From assembly GCA_964019335.1 (NCBI GenBank), contig OZ025653.1, positions 124,001 to 188,000 on the forward strand: a stretch of 64,000 bases of DNA, read 5' to 3'. Under the pieces are notes generated by a model, which had not been told where the DNA came from, did not search any database, and worked only from the letters and a program-made list of their open reading frames with translations. The position numbers were made by a program, and so were the translations under genes. The DNA is from Diplonema japonicum. Taxonomy: Eukaryota > Euglenozoa > Diplonemea > Diplonemida > Diplonemidae. This document shows positions 38,752-48,894 of the stretch, in pieces. The stretch's first letter is position 1, and the number at the start of each line of letters is the position of its first letter.

Positions 38752-41700
38752 TTAGAGGCCGTCTACCTCTTGCTTAGGTTTGCTTAAAATGCGCTTCTTC
38801 TTTTCTTCCCACTTAAAAGGCAGTGGACTTATGCTCTCCAAAATCAAGGCACACTCCACAGCATCGAGAACGTCTTTAAACTCGACAATGAAGCGGCTCT
38901 TCAGGAAGGTGCAACGAGACAGAACATCGGTGCTCCTGTTCAAGAGACCCTTGAAGCACTCCTGTGCGTCGCTCTCACGCTTCCAAGACTTCGGTGGTGA
39001 CTTGATGTACCACTCCTTCTCGATAATCCTGAAAACCACACCAGGCACTTTGTGGTCTATGAAGTGCTGCTGGATGTTCCTCGCACTCTGTAAGCAGTCC
39101 AATTTGTACAGAAGTGCCTCCTTCGGCTTCTTCACTACCCGCTGGTCCATCACAATGGCCGCCGTTTGCCAGAAAGTCTCAGGGAACGCATCTTCGTAAC
39201 CATCGGCAATAAGCGCAAGCCCTGTCTCTGAGAACATTGCCCGTTCCACGAATTCCTTGTCTTTACTGAAGGTCGTTGGCCAGTCCTCACCAGCTTTCTG
39301 TTGGTGTGATTCAAAGGGAAAGGGAAAGGGAAAGGGAAAGGGAAAGGGAAAGGGAAAGGGAAAGGGAAAGGGAAAGGGAAAGGGAAAGGGAAAGGGAAAG
39401 GGAAAGGGAAAGGGAAGAATGAAAGGGGAGGAAGAAGCATACCTGAAAGGTGACTCTGATGTCGGTGTCCTTCTCATCGCACAGTTTCTCAGTCGAATTG
39501 TGGAAGAGCGAGAAGACAGGTCCCAAGAGGATAGGGTCGGGGTGTGTCACCTCCATGCAGTACTGCGACACCTTGAATGTGTAGAGCTTCACATCCGCAC
39601 CTCTGTTCGGGTCCACCGTTGTCTCCACTATAGTCCTCAGCTTCTCCCGTGTACTGTCGCAAAACTCAGGAACCTTCTGATGGTAGACACGGGGGCATGG
39701 TTCCACGAGAACGGAATTGCTGCACTGGAAGCACACCACCGTACTATCTTTCGAGTACTTTGTGTTCACTTCCCTCTTGAGTTCGTGGATAGGCTTCTGC
39801 CTGTTGATGCGCTGCATGATGTACCGATCCTCACCCTTGCTGTCCTTCACCGTGCAAGACATCTCAACGTCGCCTTCGTATCTATCTAGCGACGCATTGT
39901 TCCGCAGGTTTTCCAGATCCAGCACAATCACGGACTTCGTTACTCGCTCGACGCACTTGGTGACGAACCACTTGATGGTGAACATCAAATCAAACACGGG
40001 GCGCAGCTCTTTTCGCATTATCCTGTCGTAGCACAGCGAAGGGTGCACGTGCACATCAGGGCACCTTGACCACATCACGCAATCCGGATCCATGCAGAAC
40101 TTTGGTATTGTAGTTCGCTCGGCCGTCCCACGGGTGTCATACAGGTTGGAGTACGGGATATGCACTGTCTTATCGTTTAGGGCAACCTCTATTGTGTTTT
40201 CTTTTTTGGACACACCCCAGGTTGGGGGAGGGCGGTAGTCGCAGCCTTCGATCTCAGGGTGTGCAAATACACAAGTCCTCGGGTCCGGGCAGCTCGTCAG
40301 GGTGCAGCGTATCATCTTCCCAGCTTGAATGTAATGTGAGCTCGCGATATGAATGTTTCTACAGTTCTCAGCATCTTTACAGCGCTGCCGTAAGAAAAAT
40401 GGCTTACAGGCCTTCATCGTTGCCAGCTGGTGTGGATCTTCCAAGAAAATGGTGCCCTTTTCCTTCATCTTATCCATGGGTCTTTTGTTCATATCTTCGA
40501 CGAGAACCTTTGTACGCTTTGTCGGAAGCATGGAACGCCACGTTGCTAGAAAGACCTCCTTGCCTTTACCAAAGTCTACCGAAACAGGGAATTGTGTATT
40601 CCAGCTGAATGAAAAAGGAACGTCGATGTAGATCTTGTAGCCAGGAGGGCTCTCTAGCTCCATGTCAGCATGAGCGTAAGGGCAGTCTTTCGGACATCTC
40701 TTTGTTTCTCCAAAATAAACACAACACCGGCTCTTGCCCTCGTACACAATGTCCTTAATTGCATCCATCCTGCTCGCAATCCTTGACTCGGGATCCATAG
40801 GTTTTACCAATGACGCAAGTGCGTTGATTACCGGTTTCAATTGTCCATAAATATTGGGTACAATAGCTTCTTCGCTGAAACTGATGACGTTCATGAAGTA
40901 ATGCCTCTCGAGGTGCGTCTCAAAGTCTTCCCCCAAGAAGCTGATTGCTACCTCGATGGCTGTCTTCCTAGTGATCTTGATCATCGCGATGTTTGCACGC
41001 CATTCTTTATAATCTGCCATCGGCTTTGAGATGATGTCAATATACTTAGGGATGCTGTCTGCCTTCAAGGCCTCCTGAGGCACCTCGCCTTCCCCCCATC
41101 TGCGTACAATGGCGAAGAACCTCTTTTGGACACTTTCAGTCACCTCAAACATGCTGCTTGGGTTTCTCAGGACGACATCCCAGTACTTCGCGTCATTCGA
41201 ATCTTGCAAATCGTTGGTGGACTTGTCCGAGGAGAGCTGAAGAACCATGCCGATGCGCTCTAATGCTTTCTGAAAAGTAAACAACTCATTTACATAGTCA
41301 ACAATTTTGCGCCTGTATTTGGGTGGTAATGATAATGGTTTTATGTTCATATACCTCGTATCGGTCAATTCCCTAATTATTTCACTCTTTGTCTTAGTTG
41401 GCACCAATTGCGCTGATTCATTAAAATCTATTCTAGATGTTTGCGAAGCGGGCACACACGCCTCCAGGTCTTTCAAAGGTGCTGCCACATGAGCCCTACC
41501 AAAAGAACTGAACTGATCGATGGATCCAATCGAATCACTATCGGGCACTGCAAACCCCGTGAAGCGCTCTGTTAAATTGTGACATCTGCCGCTCATCAAA
41601 CAATAAGGAGAGGCCTTGCTGCAAGCCACGCATAGCTTCGGTTTGAGCACAGCGTTAGGGTCCTTGCCTAGGGTGGCGACTTCCTCTTCTGAGTACATGT

Positions 41701-41905
41701 CAGTCATATCTATTATAATGTCTTTTCGCATCTTTTCGCTCAGCTTCAGTATTGGCGAAGTAGGTTGTCTCAACTCTAACATATCAGGTGACCCCGGGAA
41801 GAAGGGTTGCAAAATGATGCAAATCTGTGTTACCAAGTCGTCTCTGTTCATATCGTGTCTCATGTTGCTGCCCAGTTCGTTTTCTAAGATCTCCATGTTA
41901 TACAT
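38752..41905 (-). CDS. CCCH zinc-finger protein with duplicated C-terminal domain
   Basis: Exons 39443-41905 and 38752-39297 with a 145-nt intron (39298-39442) give about 1,002 residues from ATG 41905. A Cys-rich cluster sits near 88-108 (CVACSKASPYCLMSGRCH). Four CCCH-like fingers follow at about 392-620: CCVYFGETKRCPKDCPYAH, CKPFFLRQRCKDAENCRNIH (canonical C-x8-C-x5-C-x3-H), CTLTSCPDPRTCVFAH and CMDPDCVMWSRCPDVH. CCCH fingers usually bind RNA. The C-terminal third (SLDRYEGDVEMSC onward) is a lineage-specific domain also present as a stand-alone copy at 34065-35194. The intron is swollen by a GGGAAA microsatellite. Reading through it would give a false Ser/Leu tail. The start is uncertain: a second ATG lies 9 nt downstream, and the acceptor is probably the GGGAG just upstream. 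A further in-frame intron is possible at about 41315-41356. Confidence 0.85.
39315..39416. repeat. (GGGAAA)n microsatellite inside an intron
   Basis: About 17 uninterrupted copies of AAAGGG (plus strand) lie within the 145-nt intron of the CCCH gene. The matching intron of the duplicate gene at 34575-34624 has only a short AAAGGAAAGGGAAGAATG, so the expansion happened after duplication, or contraction occurred in the copy. Confidence 0.95.
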
Positions 41906-42046
41906 CTTCTCCCGAACAACAACAAACAGGATGTGAAGGCATCTCCTCGCATCAAGTTGGTACCCCCCCGTTGGGGGCATCAATTTAAGTTTTTGTTACA
42001 AAAGCAAGATTCCTGGGGGAAAGGGTCGAAAATTAATATGAAAAAA

Positions 42047-42165
42047 GAGGAGCTGGCCGTTGTTTGTACGTGCCGGGTAAAACCTGGAGAAGTTTGTCAA
42101 CCTGAACACGTTGGCAACGCTCCCCTTTTGTTTAGTCAAAGACTCGTTCTTGCAAAAAAAGGTTA
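42047..42165. repeat. Dispersed repeat family B, copy 1
   Basis: About 115 nt shared with 56346-56530: GGCCGTTGTTTGTACGTGCC at one end and AAAGACTCGTTCTTGC at the other, followed by poly-A in both. On the minus strand it gives a partly open frame (QKGSVANVF), but frames differ between copies. The repeat is unclassified. Confidence 0.65.
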
Positions 42166-42231
42166 AATATAAGAAAACTCGATAAAATTGCAATGTGCAG
42201 GGGTGCTCACTGTTCAAAGAAGAAATTCACA

Positions 42232-42908
42232 CTAATCGGTCACCGTTCTGCGGTTGCTGTTTGCCTGCGGTGGCTTGAGATCGACGGAGTTGGGGTTGTG
42301 CTTGGTAGAGGGCGGTGTGGCTCGACGAGAAGAGGTAGTCTCCTGACATAGCCGTGTGCCGTTGGGCCCAAGATGCCTGACGCCCCGTTCGACTTCAGCA
42401 ACACACTTCTGTCGGAAAACCCCGCTGCTGCCTCATCTCAAGGTTGGTGGTGAGTACTCTCTTGCTCTGCTGCTTCGTGCGCCACGGACGGTTGCACAAC
42501 CTTCGGGGGTATAGTTGCACTACTTCAGTACTTCCTTCCTGCTTGTCAGCTCCTCTTGGGATAATGCATGGAGGGCGGTGACAGCCAGATGCCTAACTTA
42601 CTGCTTCACTTCTGCGTACTGTTCGCTTTCCAGAACGTTTAGTGCCGGTCGCACCCACAGTGATGCTGGTCGTTGCCAGTCACACTGGTGCTGGGTATCT
42701 AATAGTTTCCCCCACACCTTCGGGTGTATCATGAACACAGCACCACTGATGATCCGCCGCAAACCTGTGGCCTTCGATCCTGTAGCTTTTACCAGTCGAC
42801 ATGCCCTGCCTCCATCAGTACGAAGGTTGACCTCTTTTCGATCAGCTTCTTCGCAATAGCCTGTCTGATGCTTCAGTATCCCCACGCAGCAGGCGAACAA
42901 AAGACCAT
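42232..42908 (-). CDS. Small multi-intron gene, unassigned
   Basis: The ATG at 42908 follows CTAAACAG|GTGGCTCC, a good leader acceptor, but no single frame is long. Joining short exons over tiny introns gives protein-like segments in order: AIAKKLIEKRSTFVLMEAGH, VDWFAADHQWCCVHDTPEG, CDWQRPASLWVRPALNVLES, and near the end CVAEVERGVRHLGPNGTRLC to a TAG at 42232. One clean intron is 31 nt long (donor GTGGGG, acceptor CACCAG, about 42675-42705). Another of 28 nt and two or three more are less certain, so exon limits are approximate. Composition matches coding DNA. No family is recognised. It fills the gap between the E1 gene and the CCCH gene, in the same direction. Confidence 0.5.
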
Positions 42909-43057
42909 CCCTTCTCCAGAAGGGAGCCACCTGTTTAGTAGGACTATAATCTCACCGTCACCGCGGTACTGGTATAAGCAAGAAAGTAAGAAAAAGAAAA
43001 CGATTTCGCTATCCCTCACATTTCTTAAGGCTAGAGGAACGCTAGGGAAAAAAAGTC

Positions 43058-46000
43058 TCACATAATCTTGTATCGCACTGTGGGCAGCGGCCCAAGGAAC
43101 ACGCCGTCGACCTTGCCCTTCACAACAAAGTCGATGACCTTCTGATGAGGCTCTGCAGTAACCTTAGCCACCAATGTGCCGAGGGGCATAGTGAAACCAC
43201 ACTCTTGAAAGATCTCAGACTGGTGCAAAGGATTGAACTCCGAGTAGAGCACCGTTCCACTATCAGTCGCCTAGTGATGGTTTGGGACGTTACTCAATTT
43301 GCATACCAACTGGCTCACATCTATCTTGTACTTCTGGCTGAAGGCCTCCAGAAACTGTCCCAGCGTCGCGTCGCCCTTGGCTTGAATCTCCATAGTGTCC
43401 CAAACTGTCCAAGTTTTCCCGTGCAAGGGATGCAAGGCAAAACTTGCAGGAATAGGACCATTTGCTTTTTCCGTATTTTGTTCCAGACTCAAATACGGTT
43501 TAGCCAATGGGGGCTCCACTTCTGAGGACAGCATGAAAGCATCGGCTAGGTTGACCCAAGCGTTCCTGAATCTTTCGAGCGGCAACGGGGGGTAGTAATT
43601 AGCCTTCAGCATCTCCATCGTGACGAGCCCGGTGATGAGCGCAGTGGTCGTTATCATCGCGGGGATGATCTTGCCCGTGATGCGCTTCACCTCCCCCTCA
43701 CTCACAGTTGGTATCTTGTAGCACTCCGCCCTCAAGTTCGCCACAGACGCAATGCAAGGGATGTGCCCATTCCCAGCGCCGTCTTTGTCAAACTCAATGT
43801 GCGTGCACTCGACGCCCTTCCCGATCAAGCTGTCCTTCACCTGCGCAAACATCGCCTCCCAATGCTTGCCCGTTGAGGCATGACTACTCTCAGACAAAGC
43901 TTTGGCGATACCTTCTCTATTGCACTCAGTAGCACTGAATGGCACACCCAACAGGTCGCACCTCATCCTTGTCATGTTCTGCAAGCATGAAACGTGGATC
44001 TCGTTGTCGAGGCTGAACCTCAAGACATGCGGCGGCTTGAACTTTCCCGTCCAGAATAACACTCCCTTTTCATCCCTCTTGTCTAAAGGATGCTTCTCAA
44101 GTATTCCTTCAATCGCCGTTGTGAACAGTTCCGTAAAAGTCGCCCCTGCCCAACGTATGCAGCTTGCAATATCACGCGGTGTGCATGTCGCGGAGTGCAG
44201 GGCTTCAAGCTCCATCATCCTGACGTCCTCTGGCATTGCCTGAAGCTTGTTGTAGTAACCCTCGGGGTCAGACCTCATAGCAGTTACCATGCCTGTGATG
44301 TGTGTATGTGGAAATGAGTATACCTGCTGGTGCCTCAAAAGCACCTCCAAACCAGTCCCTTGCAAAAGCGATCGTGTGCTCTACGTTGTTGGGGAAGAAG
44401 TGCAAAGTGCACTGCGGGATTGCCTTCTCCTGGGGGTCTTGCTGGGCACCGTAGTTCTCGCTCAATTTGGGAAGCACGACCTGAGCATGGGCCTGGGAGC
44501 CAAGGGTGCCTGAGTCTATCATTTTCTTTTTGTGCGTCACACACTTGGCATCGACGTAAAGCCTTGCCCTCACGTTATCCAGTGCATTGATTACCTGGTC
44601 CTGTTTTGCCCAGAACCTTTGGTTGAACTGTGCTTCAGTGTCCTCGCAGATCTTTACAGTCTTCGGCATGAGCTTGATCGAAGGGTTCATCTTCTTAGCC
44701 TGCTCTGCCGCAACTTTGCACTTAAAGCCGCCTACGTGGCAGTCTCTGAAGAGGAACTGCCTGCTGAGGTTTGAGCGTTCGATCTTATCGGGGTCGGCAA
44801 CGGTCACGAAGCCTTTCTTGCCACTCCCAATGCCCAGCAGGGCAAAGTTCTTAAGGAATTCACATCCTAATGCACCGCAGCCAACCATAAACACGTTCAT
44901 GTCATGCACCCGCGCCATGTTCTGCATGCCGATCACAGCTGCAAGGCTCGCATTTCGCGACGTAGCAACCTTCCCTTCTGGATGCGGGGGCACCGTGCAC
45001 CCATCTGGCAAAGCGTGCCTCCCGTCATAGTAGTAGTGTTGTCTAATTGGCATGAACTTACCAGTGCAGGCCTTAAGCACCTCCTGAGCACTTATCCCTC
45101 CTATGTAGCACGCCAAAGGGTTGAAGCTCACTTCACACAACTGTACCAACACAGCCGCAGCATCAGAGCTACTTCCACGAACAGCCGCACTTTCTTGAAT
45201 CTCCTTGAGATGCTCGAGGTCAGTCATGGAAGGCAGTGCACCGTTGTTCCGTTCTGACCACTCGTGCATCGCTGCAAACGCATCATGCAATTCTTTCGGG
45301 TCAGACATCCCATCACCAGACAAGGGTGGGGATGCAGACTGCAGGAGCTGCTCCAGGGGGCTGAACTCCACTGTGACGGGTTGCTTTACTTCTGTGAGGT
45401 AGCCGCCCCTGATGTACTTCTCCGGTGGGCAGACGAGGCCTTCGACTTCGAGGCTATAGAGAGAAGACTTCTTGGTCACCTTAAACAGAGTGGGGGGAAG
45501 GCTGTAGCCATCAGCTGTTTCTACAGAGTTGATGGAGATGAGGTCGCCTTCTGAGAAGCTGAGGGGCTCCTCGTCGTCTACAGTGATGGTGGAGCCGGCG
45601 ATAGAAACGACAACGTGCTTGGCGGGTGTGATGCCCGTGGCGTCAATAACATTGTGTTCTGAGCCAAAGTCGGTGAAGACCATTCCCAACACGCCGCGCG
45701 ACTCGGCCCAGATCATTTTCACTCCTGCTGCCCGTACGGCCTCGTTGATGGGGCAGAGGGCAGAGAGGGCGGTGGAGTTGCAGAATATGACGACATTAAA
45801 ATTGCTGAGCAGCTCGGCGGTCAATGGCCCTTCCACAGCTTGGACGTCGCAGTGTGCGTTCAGTTCCTTCAACCGGGGCACAACAACCTCCAATCGCTTC
45901 CTCCCTATGTCAGCTTCACTCGCCCAGAACATCCCCCCTAGATCCCACCACGACACTGCCTTCTCGTCATAGACACCCACGCTTCCCATTCCTGTTAACG

Positions 46001-46145
46001 TCAAGTTCTTCGCCACCTCACAACCCAAGCTCCCCATCCCCACCACCAGCACTGAACTGCCCCCCATCTGCTGCATGGCTTCCTTTCCCATCACGTATTG
46101 CACCCTGCTGTACAAACCCTCATCGATTTCCATCTCCGTACTCAT
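43058..46145 (-). CDS. UBA1: Ubiquitin-activating enzyme E1, three exons
   Basis: Exons 44324-46145, 43307-44292 and 43058-43270, with introns 44293-44323 (31 nt) and 43271-43306 (36 nt), give 1,006 residues, the usual E1 length. The inactive adenylation half has VLVVGMGSLGCEVAKNL. The active half has VFMVGCGALGCEFLKNF and DPDKIERSNLSRQFLFR. SGTLGSQAHAQVVLPKLSE and the catalytic cysteine in AIPQCTLHFFPN (C579) follow. The C-terminus is a ubiquitin-fold-like domain (TVLYSEFNPLHQ; VRYKIM). The enzyme adenylates ubiquitin with ATP and passes it as a thioester to E2 enzymes. An apparent in-frame TAG (NVPNHH then stop) is removed by the 36-nt intron, so the gene is intact. AACAG|GTACAC lies just upstream of the ATG. 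Confidence 0.96.
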
Positions 46146-46352
46146 GTGTACCTGTTCTGCTAGAATTACCTCCCAGTATGTTTAGAAAATAGGAAAGAGT
46201 TTCTACGGGACTACACAAATGGGGTGTTTATGTAAGGGATGCGTTCATAGGGGAGGAAGGAACATATCTATAAAAGAAAGAAGAAGGAAAGAGAAAGAGG
46301 AAAGGTGTGCATGGTGTTTACCCGTATCTCTTATTGCAGGGACACGTGCACA

Positions 46353-46784
46353 TCAGTACGAAGCATGCACCTGGTTGTGCATCAAGGCAGGGGGGAGCCT
46401 CGAGGGCCTCGTGGGTGCCGCTTGTCTTGAGGGCTGGGCAAGCGCTGACGAAGGTGCCGATGTGAATGCATTCTTGGGGCGGGTGCCCGTTGCACTCGGA
46501 GGCTGGGGAGGGTTCGGCTTGCTTGTGTTGTGATGGCTCATGCCCAAGTACTGGGGCTGGATCTGGCGCTGTTCCACAGCAGGGGCTGGAGGGGACGCAG
46601 GACGGCGCTGCACCTGCCTCTGTACCTGCTGAGTAGGCCTCTCATACACGTGCTGTGCGGGCGGCTGGTACTGAACCGCCTGCTGAGCTGGCTGCTGCAC
46701 ATGACCCCTGTCAGCACCCGGTTCCGCCCTCCCCTTGCCAGGCCTGTCGGGCCTACTAGGTTTGTTGCTTCCGGGGTCTGTCAT
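46353..46784 (-). CDS. Proline/glutamine-rich disordered protein
   Basis: 143 residues from ATG 46784, which follows AATTCCCAG|CCCGCG. Composition is dominated by P, Q, R, A and S (HVQQPAQQAVQYQPPAQHVY; RPASPPAPAVEQRQIQ), with no recognisable domain. Such proteins are often disordered linkers or RNA/protein-binding adaptors. The last residues (MHNQVHASY) lie beside a GTGCATG donor-like site, so the end could be altered by an unrecognised intron. The gene is compact between the JmjC-HAD gene and the E1 gene. Confidence 0.6.
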   Translation of the reverse strand: MTDPGSNKPSRPDRPGKGRAEPGADRGHVQQPAQQAVQYQPPAQHVYERPTQQVQRQVQRRPASPPAPAVEQRQIQPQYLGMSHHNTSKPNPPQPPSATGTRPKNAFTSAPSSALAQPSRQAAPTRPSRLPPALMHNQVHASY

Positions 46785-46940
46785 GGCACACGCGGGCTGG
46801 GAATTGAACATCATCTTTTTACTCAGTCTTTTCCTGTGCTGCTTTAGTATTAGAAATACAATCATTGTGAACGACTCACTTAGGTGACTGTCGAAAAAAA
46901 AGAGGGGTGTATGATGAGGAGCTCCACCCAAACGCTAGTT

Positions 46941-48401
46941 TCACTCGTCATCGTCAAGCAGGATAGCAATGATGTCGTCGGCATCCTTCTGCGTGAGACC
47001 CTTCTCCTTGTCCGTGCGCACCCATCTAGCCTGCAATACTTGCATGAGCATGCCTCCCCTTCCGTCAATAATGTCCTCGTCGTCCAGCACCGCCCACTCA
47101 TCGATCTCATCACCATGGTCTTGCACATACCGCAGGATCTGACCTGCACGGCCGGCAGAGTCCTCCAGCAGGGTGGTCCATTCTGTGAAAGGGGCTATGG
47201 AGTGGTCGCAGAGTGCGTTTTGCAACTTCACACGTGAGTGCTCGAACATCCTCCATGAGCTTGACAGCACGATCTTCGCGTGGCCTCTTTCGACAATCTC
47301 CTTCAGCAAGCGCATGCACGTTGGGTTGAAGAGGTGTGCTGAGTCGGATACGCCGTTCACCAGCTCGAGCCGCAAGGGGTGCAGCACACCGTCGACGTCT
47401 AGGAACAAGACGTTCTTGGGAGGCTTTTTCATCGAACGGTCGCATGCCGGGAGCAGCGCGTGCACATCCGGGTGGCTGATGGCAACAGCAGCGGATAACG
47501 CAGCCACCTGGTCCGCGTCGTACGCAGAGATGCAGGGCCACAGACCGGGCAGCTTGTAGCCCGGGAGGCTGTTTTGAGTATAGGCAATGGTGTCCCCAAT
47601 GTTGAGGACAGCATGCCACCACCCGGTGGGGACCCAGATGGTCTCGCCAGGACCTTGCACGACATCAATCATGCCGAGAGACTTCCCCTTGCCTTGGTCT
47701 ACAAGGGTCTTCTGGTAGACGTCGAGCCACCAATGCGTCACAGGGTCGCTCTGCGTGCCCGGGTGGAGCTCCGACTTGTCAACAGAAGGCGGAAAGAGGA
47801 CCCAGCGTTTGTGCCCAGAGAGGAGGGTGTTGAAGGCACAGGTGTGCTTTGGGTCGATATGCACGTGGGTCCCTGTGCGGTCACCACCGATGACCATGTA
47901 CCTGTAGACGGGGAAGAAATGGCGGTAGCCCTCGTAGACATCATCGGTGAAGAGGGGGGGGAGGGCTACGTCCTGGAGCAGCCCTGCTCGGGAGTCCTCG
48001 AAATTGTCACCGAAACAGTACCACGGGTAGTCGGAGTCATTGGCTGACGCGTAGCGGAAGTACTCCTCAAAGCTGATGCGGAGAGGAAGGGGCTTCCCCA
48101 TCCCGTTCGCAGGGCACATCTCTGTCACCTTGAAAGTCGTCTCCCCATAATGTTCGAGGAACGCTTCCCTGTCTTTCCACTTCGTTCTCGCAGGCCATTC
48201 CTCAGCCAGTCCCTTGAGGATGCACGGCTTGTCACTGAACCTTTCTACAAACTCTTCCTTATTAATCCCTTCAAGAATCTCGACACCACTCTTCGCAACA
48301 GGGCTCAAACCTTTCATCAGGTTCTTCTCCTTTACGCACCTACTGCTGTCGTTGTGAACCTGATTGGCATTCAGGTACTCCCATACCGCCTCTGTGTTCA
48401 T
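46941..48401 (-). CDS. JmjC-domain protein fused to a HAD-like phosphatase domain
   Basis: 486 residues from ATG 48401, which follows ATCCTCCCAG|GACACC. The N-terminal two thirds form a JmjC/cupin dioxygenase. A substrate-side region (KPCILKGLAEEWPARTKW) is followed by GTHVHIDPKHTCAFNTLLSG with the HxD iron ligands and GETIWVPTGWWHAVLNIGDT with the distal histidine. This is like JMJD6/PSR-type protein hydroxylases. From about residue 325 a HAD-like domain follows: NVLFLDVDGVLHP (DxD nucleophile motif), KIVLSSSWR and EWAVLDDEDI. JmjC enzymes of this group hydroxylate proteins or RNA-associated targets, while this small HAD type (DVDGVL...SSSWR) is of unknown substrate. I do not know this fusion from a named characterised protein. 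An upstream in-frame extension to 48662 is low-complexity and rejected. Confidence 0.9.
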   Translation of the reverse strand: MNTEAVWEYLNANQVHNDSSRCVKEKNLMKGLSPVAKSGVEILEGINKEEFVERFSDKPCILKGLAEEWPARTKWKDREAFLEHYGETTFKVTEMCPANGMGKPLPLRISFEEYFRYASANDSDYPWYCFGDNFEDSRAGLLQDVALPPLFTDDVYEGYRHFFPVYRYMVIGGDRTGTHVHIDPKHTCAFNTLLSGHKRWVLFPPSVDKSELHPGTQSDPVTHWWLDVYQKTLVDQGKGKSLGMIDVVQGPGETIWVPTGWWHAVLNIGDTIAYTQNSLPGYKLPGLWPCISAYDADQVAALSAAVAISHPDVHALLPACDRSMKKPPKNVLFLDVDGVLHPLRLELVNGVSDSAHLFNPTCMRLLKEIVERGHAKIVLSSSWRMFEHSRVKLQNALCDHSIAPFTEWTTLLEDSAGRAGQILRYVQDHGDEIDEWAVLDDEDIIDGRGGMLMQVLQARWVRTDKEKGLTQKDADDIIAILLDDDE

Positions 48402-48615
48402 GGTGTCCTGGGAGGATGCAGTGGGAAACAGAACCAAAAGAAAAGGAAGATAAAAAAGCACCCGGCCTTTCTTTGCTGCTAAATACAAATAAAAAAAATA
48501 AAATAAAAGTACGTATAAAGAAAAGACAGAAGAGTAGTATAAAAAAAATTGAAAAGGGGCCCTTTCTCCCGCCTCCCCTCCCTCCCCACGTTCTTTCACA
48601 TGTTCCTCTAAAACC

Positions 48616-48894
48616 TCATTTTGATTTGTCGGTAGCTCCTTTTCTTTTTTTCTCATTTCCATAATATCTCTCTTGTGAATTCAGAGGATGCACACAGAAA
48701 CGAATGGGAGGAAAGGGGAGGGGGGGGAAATAAAAAGCTTTAACCCTTGAAGGACGGGAGAAAATCACGGGAAAAAAAAAGCTTTTAAAGGTGTGGAGCA
48801 TCGATTCGTCTACAAGTTTAGGCCTTTCTCTGGACACAATGCTCTTTTCATTCTGCCGAAATGCAAGTATCTTCTCAATATCAAAGATCGTCAT
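48616..48894 (-). CDS. Candidate small gene with protein-like N-terminus
   Basis: The ATG at 48894 follows GATGATCTCACAG directly, a convincing acceptor. The first 38 codons read like a normal protein (MTIFDIEKILAFRQNEKS; RERPKLVDESMLHTFK). The frame then runs through translated T/C tracts (SFFFPVIF) to 92 residues. The second half looks like non-coding sequence read by chance. It could be a small gene, a truncated gene copy, or a first exon whose partner I cannot identify. No family recognised. Confidence 0.35.
   Translation of the reverse strand: MTIFDIEKILAFRQNEKSIVSRERPKLVDESMLHTFKSFFFPVIFSRPSRVKAFYFPPLPFPPIRFCVHPLNSQERYYGNEKKRKGATDKSK

Noticed and set aside
39150-39477. Minus-strand frames with (FP)n or (SL)n repeats and a plus-strand (GK)n frame
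   Set aside because: All are translations of the GGGAAA microsatellite in the CCCH gene intron. Splicing restores the duplicated gene's sequence.
43259-43310. In-frame TAG in the E1 gene suggesting a pseudogene or stop readthrough
   Set aside because: A 36-nt intron with GTATGC donor and CACTAG acceptor removes it and leaves a normal E1 C-terminus.
48402-48662. Upstream extension of the JmjC-HAD protein by 87 residues with a hydrophobic stretch
   Set aside because: Derived from T- and A-rich spacer. The acceptor CTCCCAG and ATG 48401 give a natural start.
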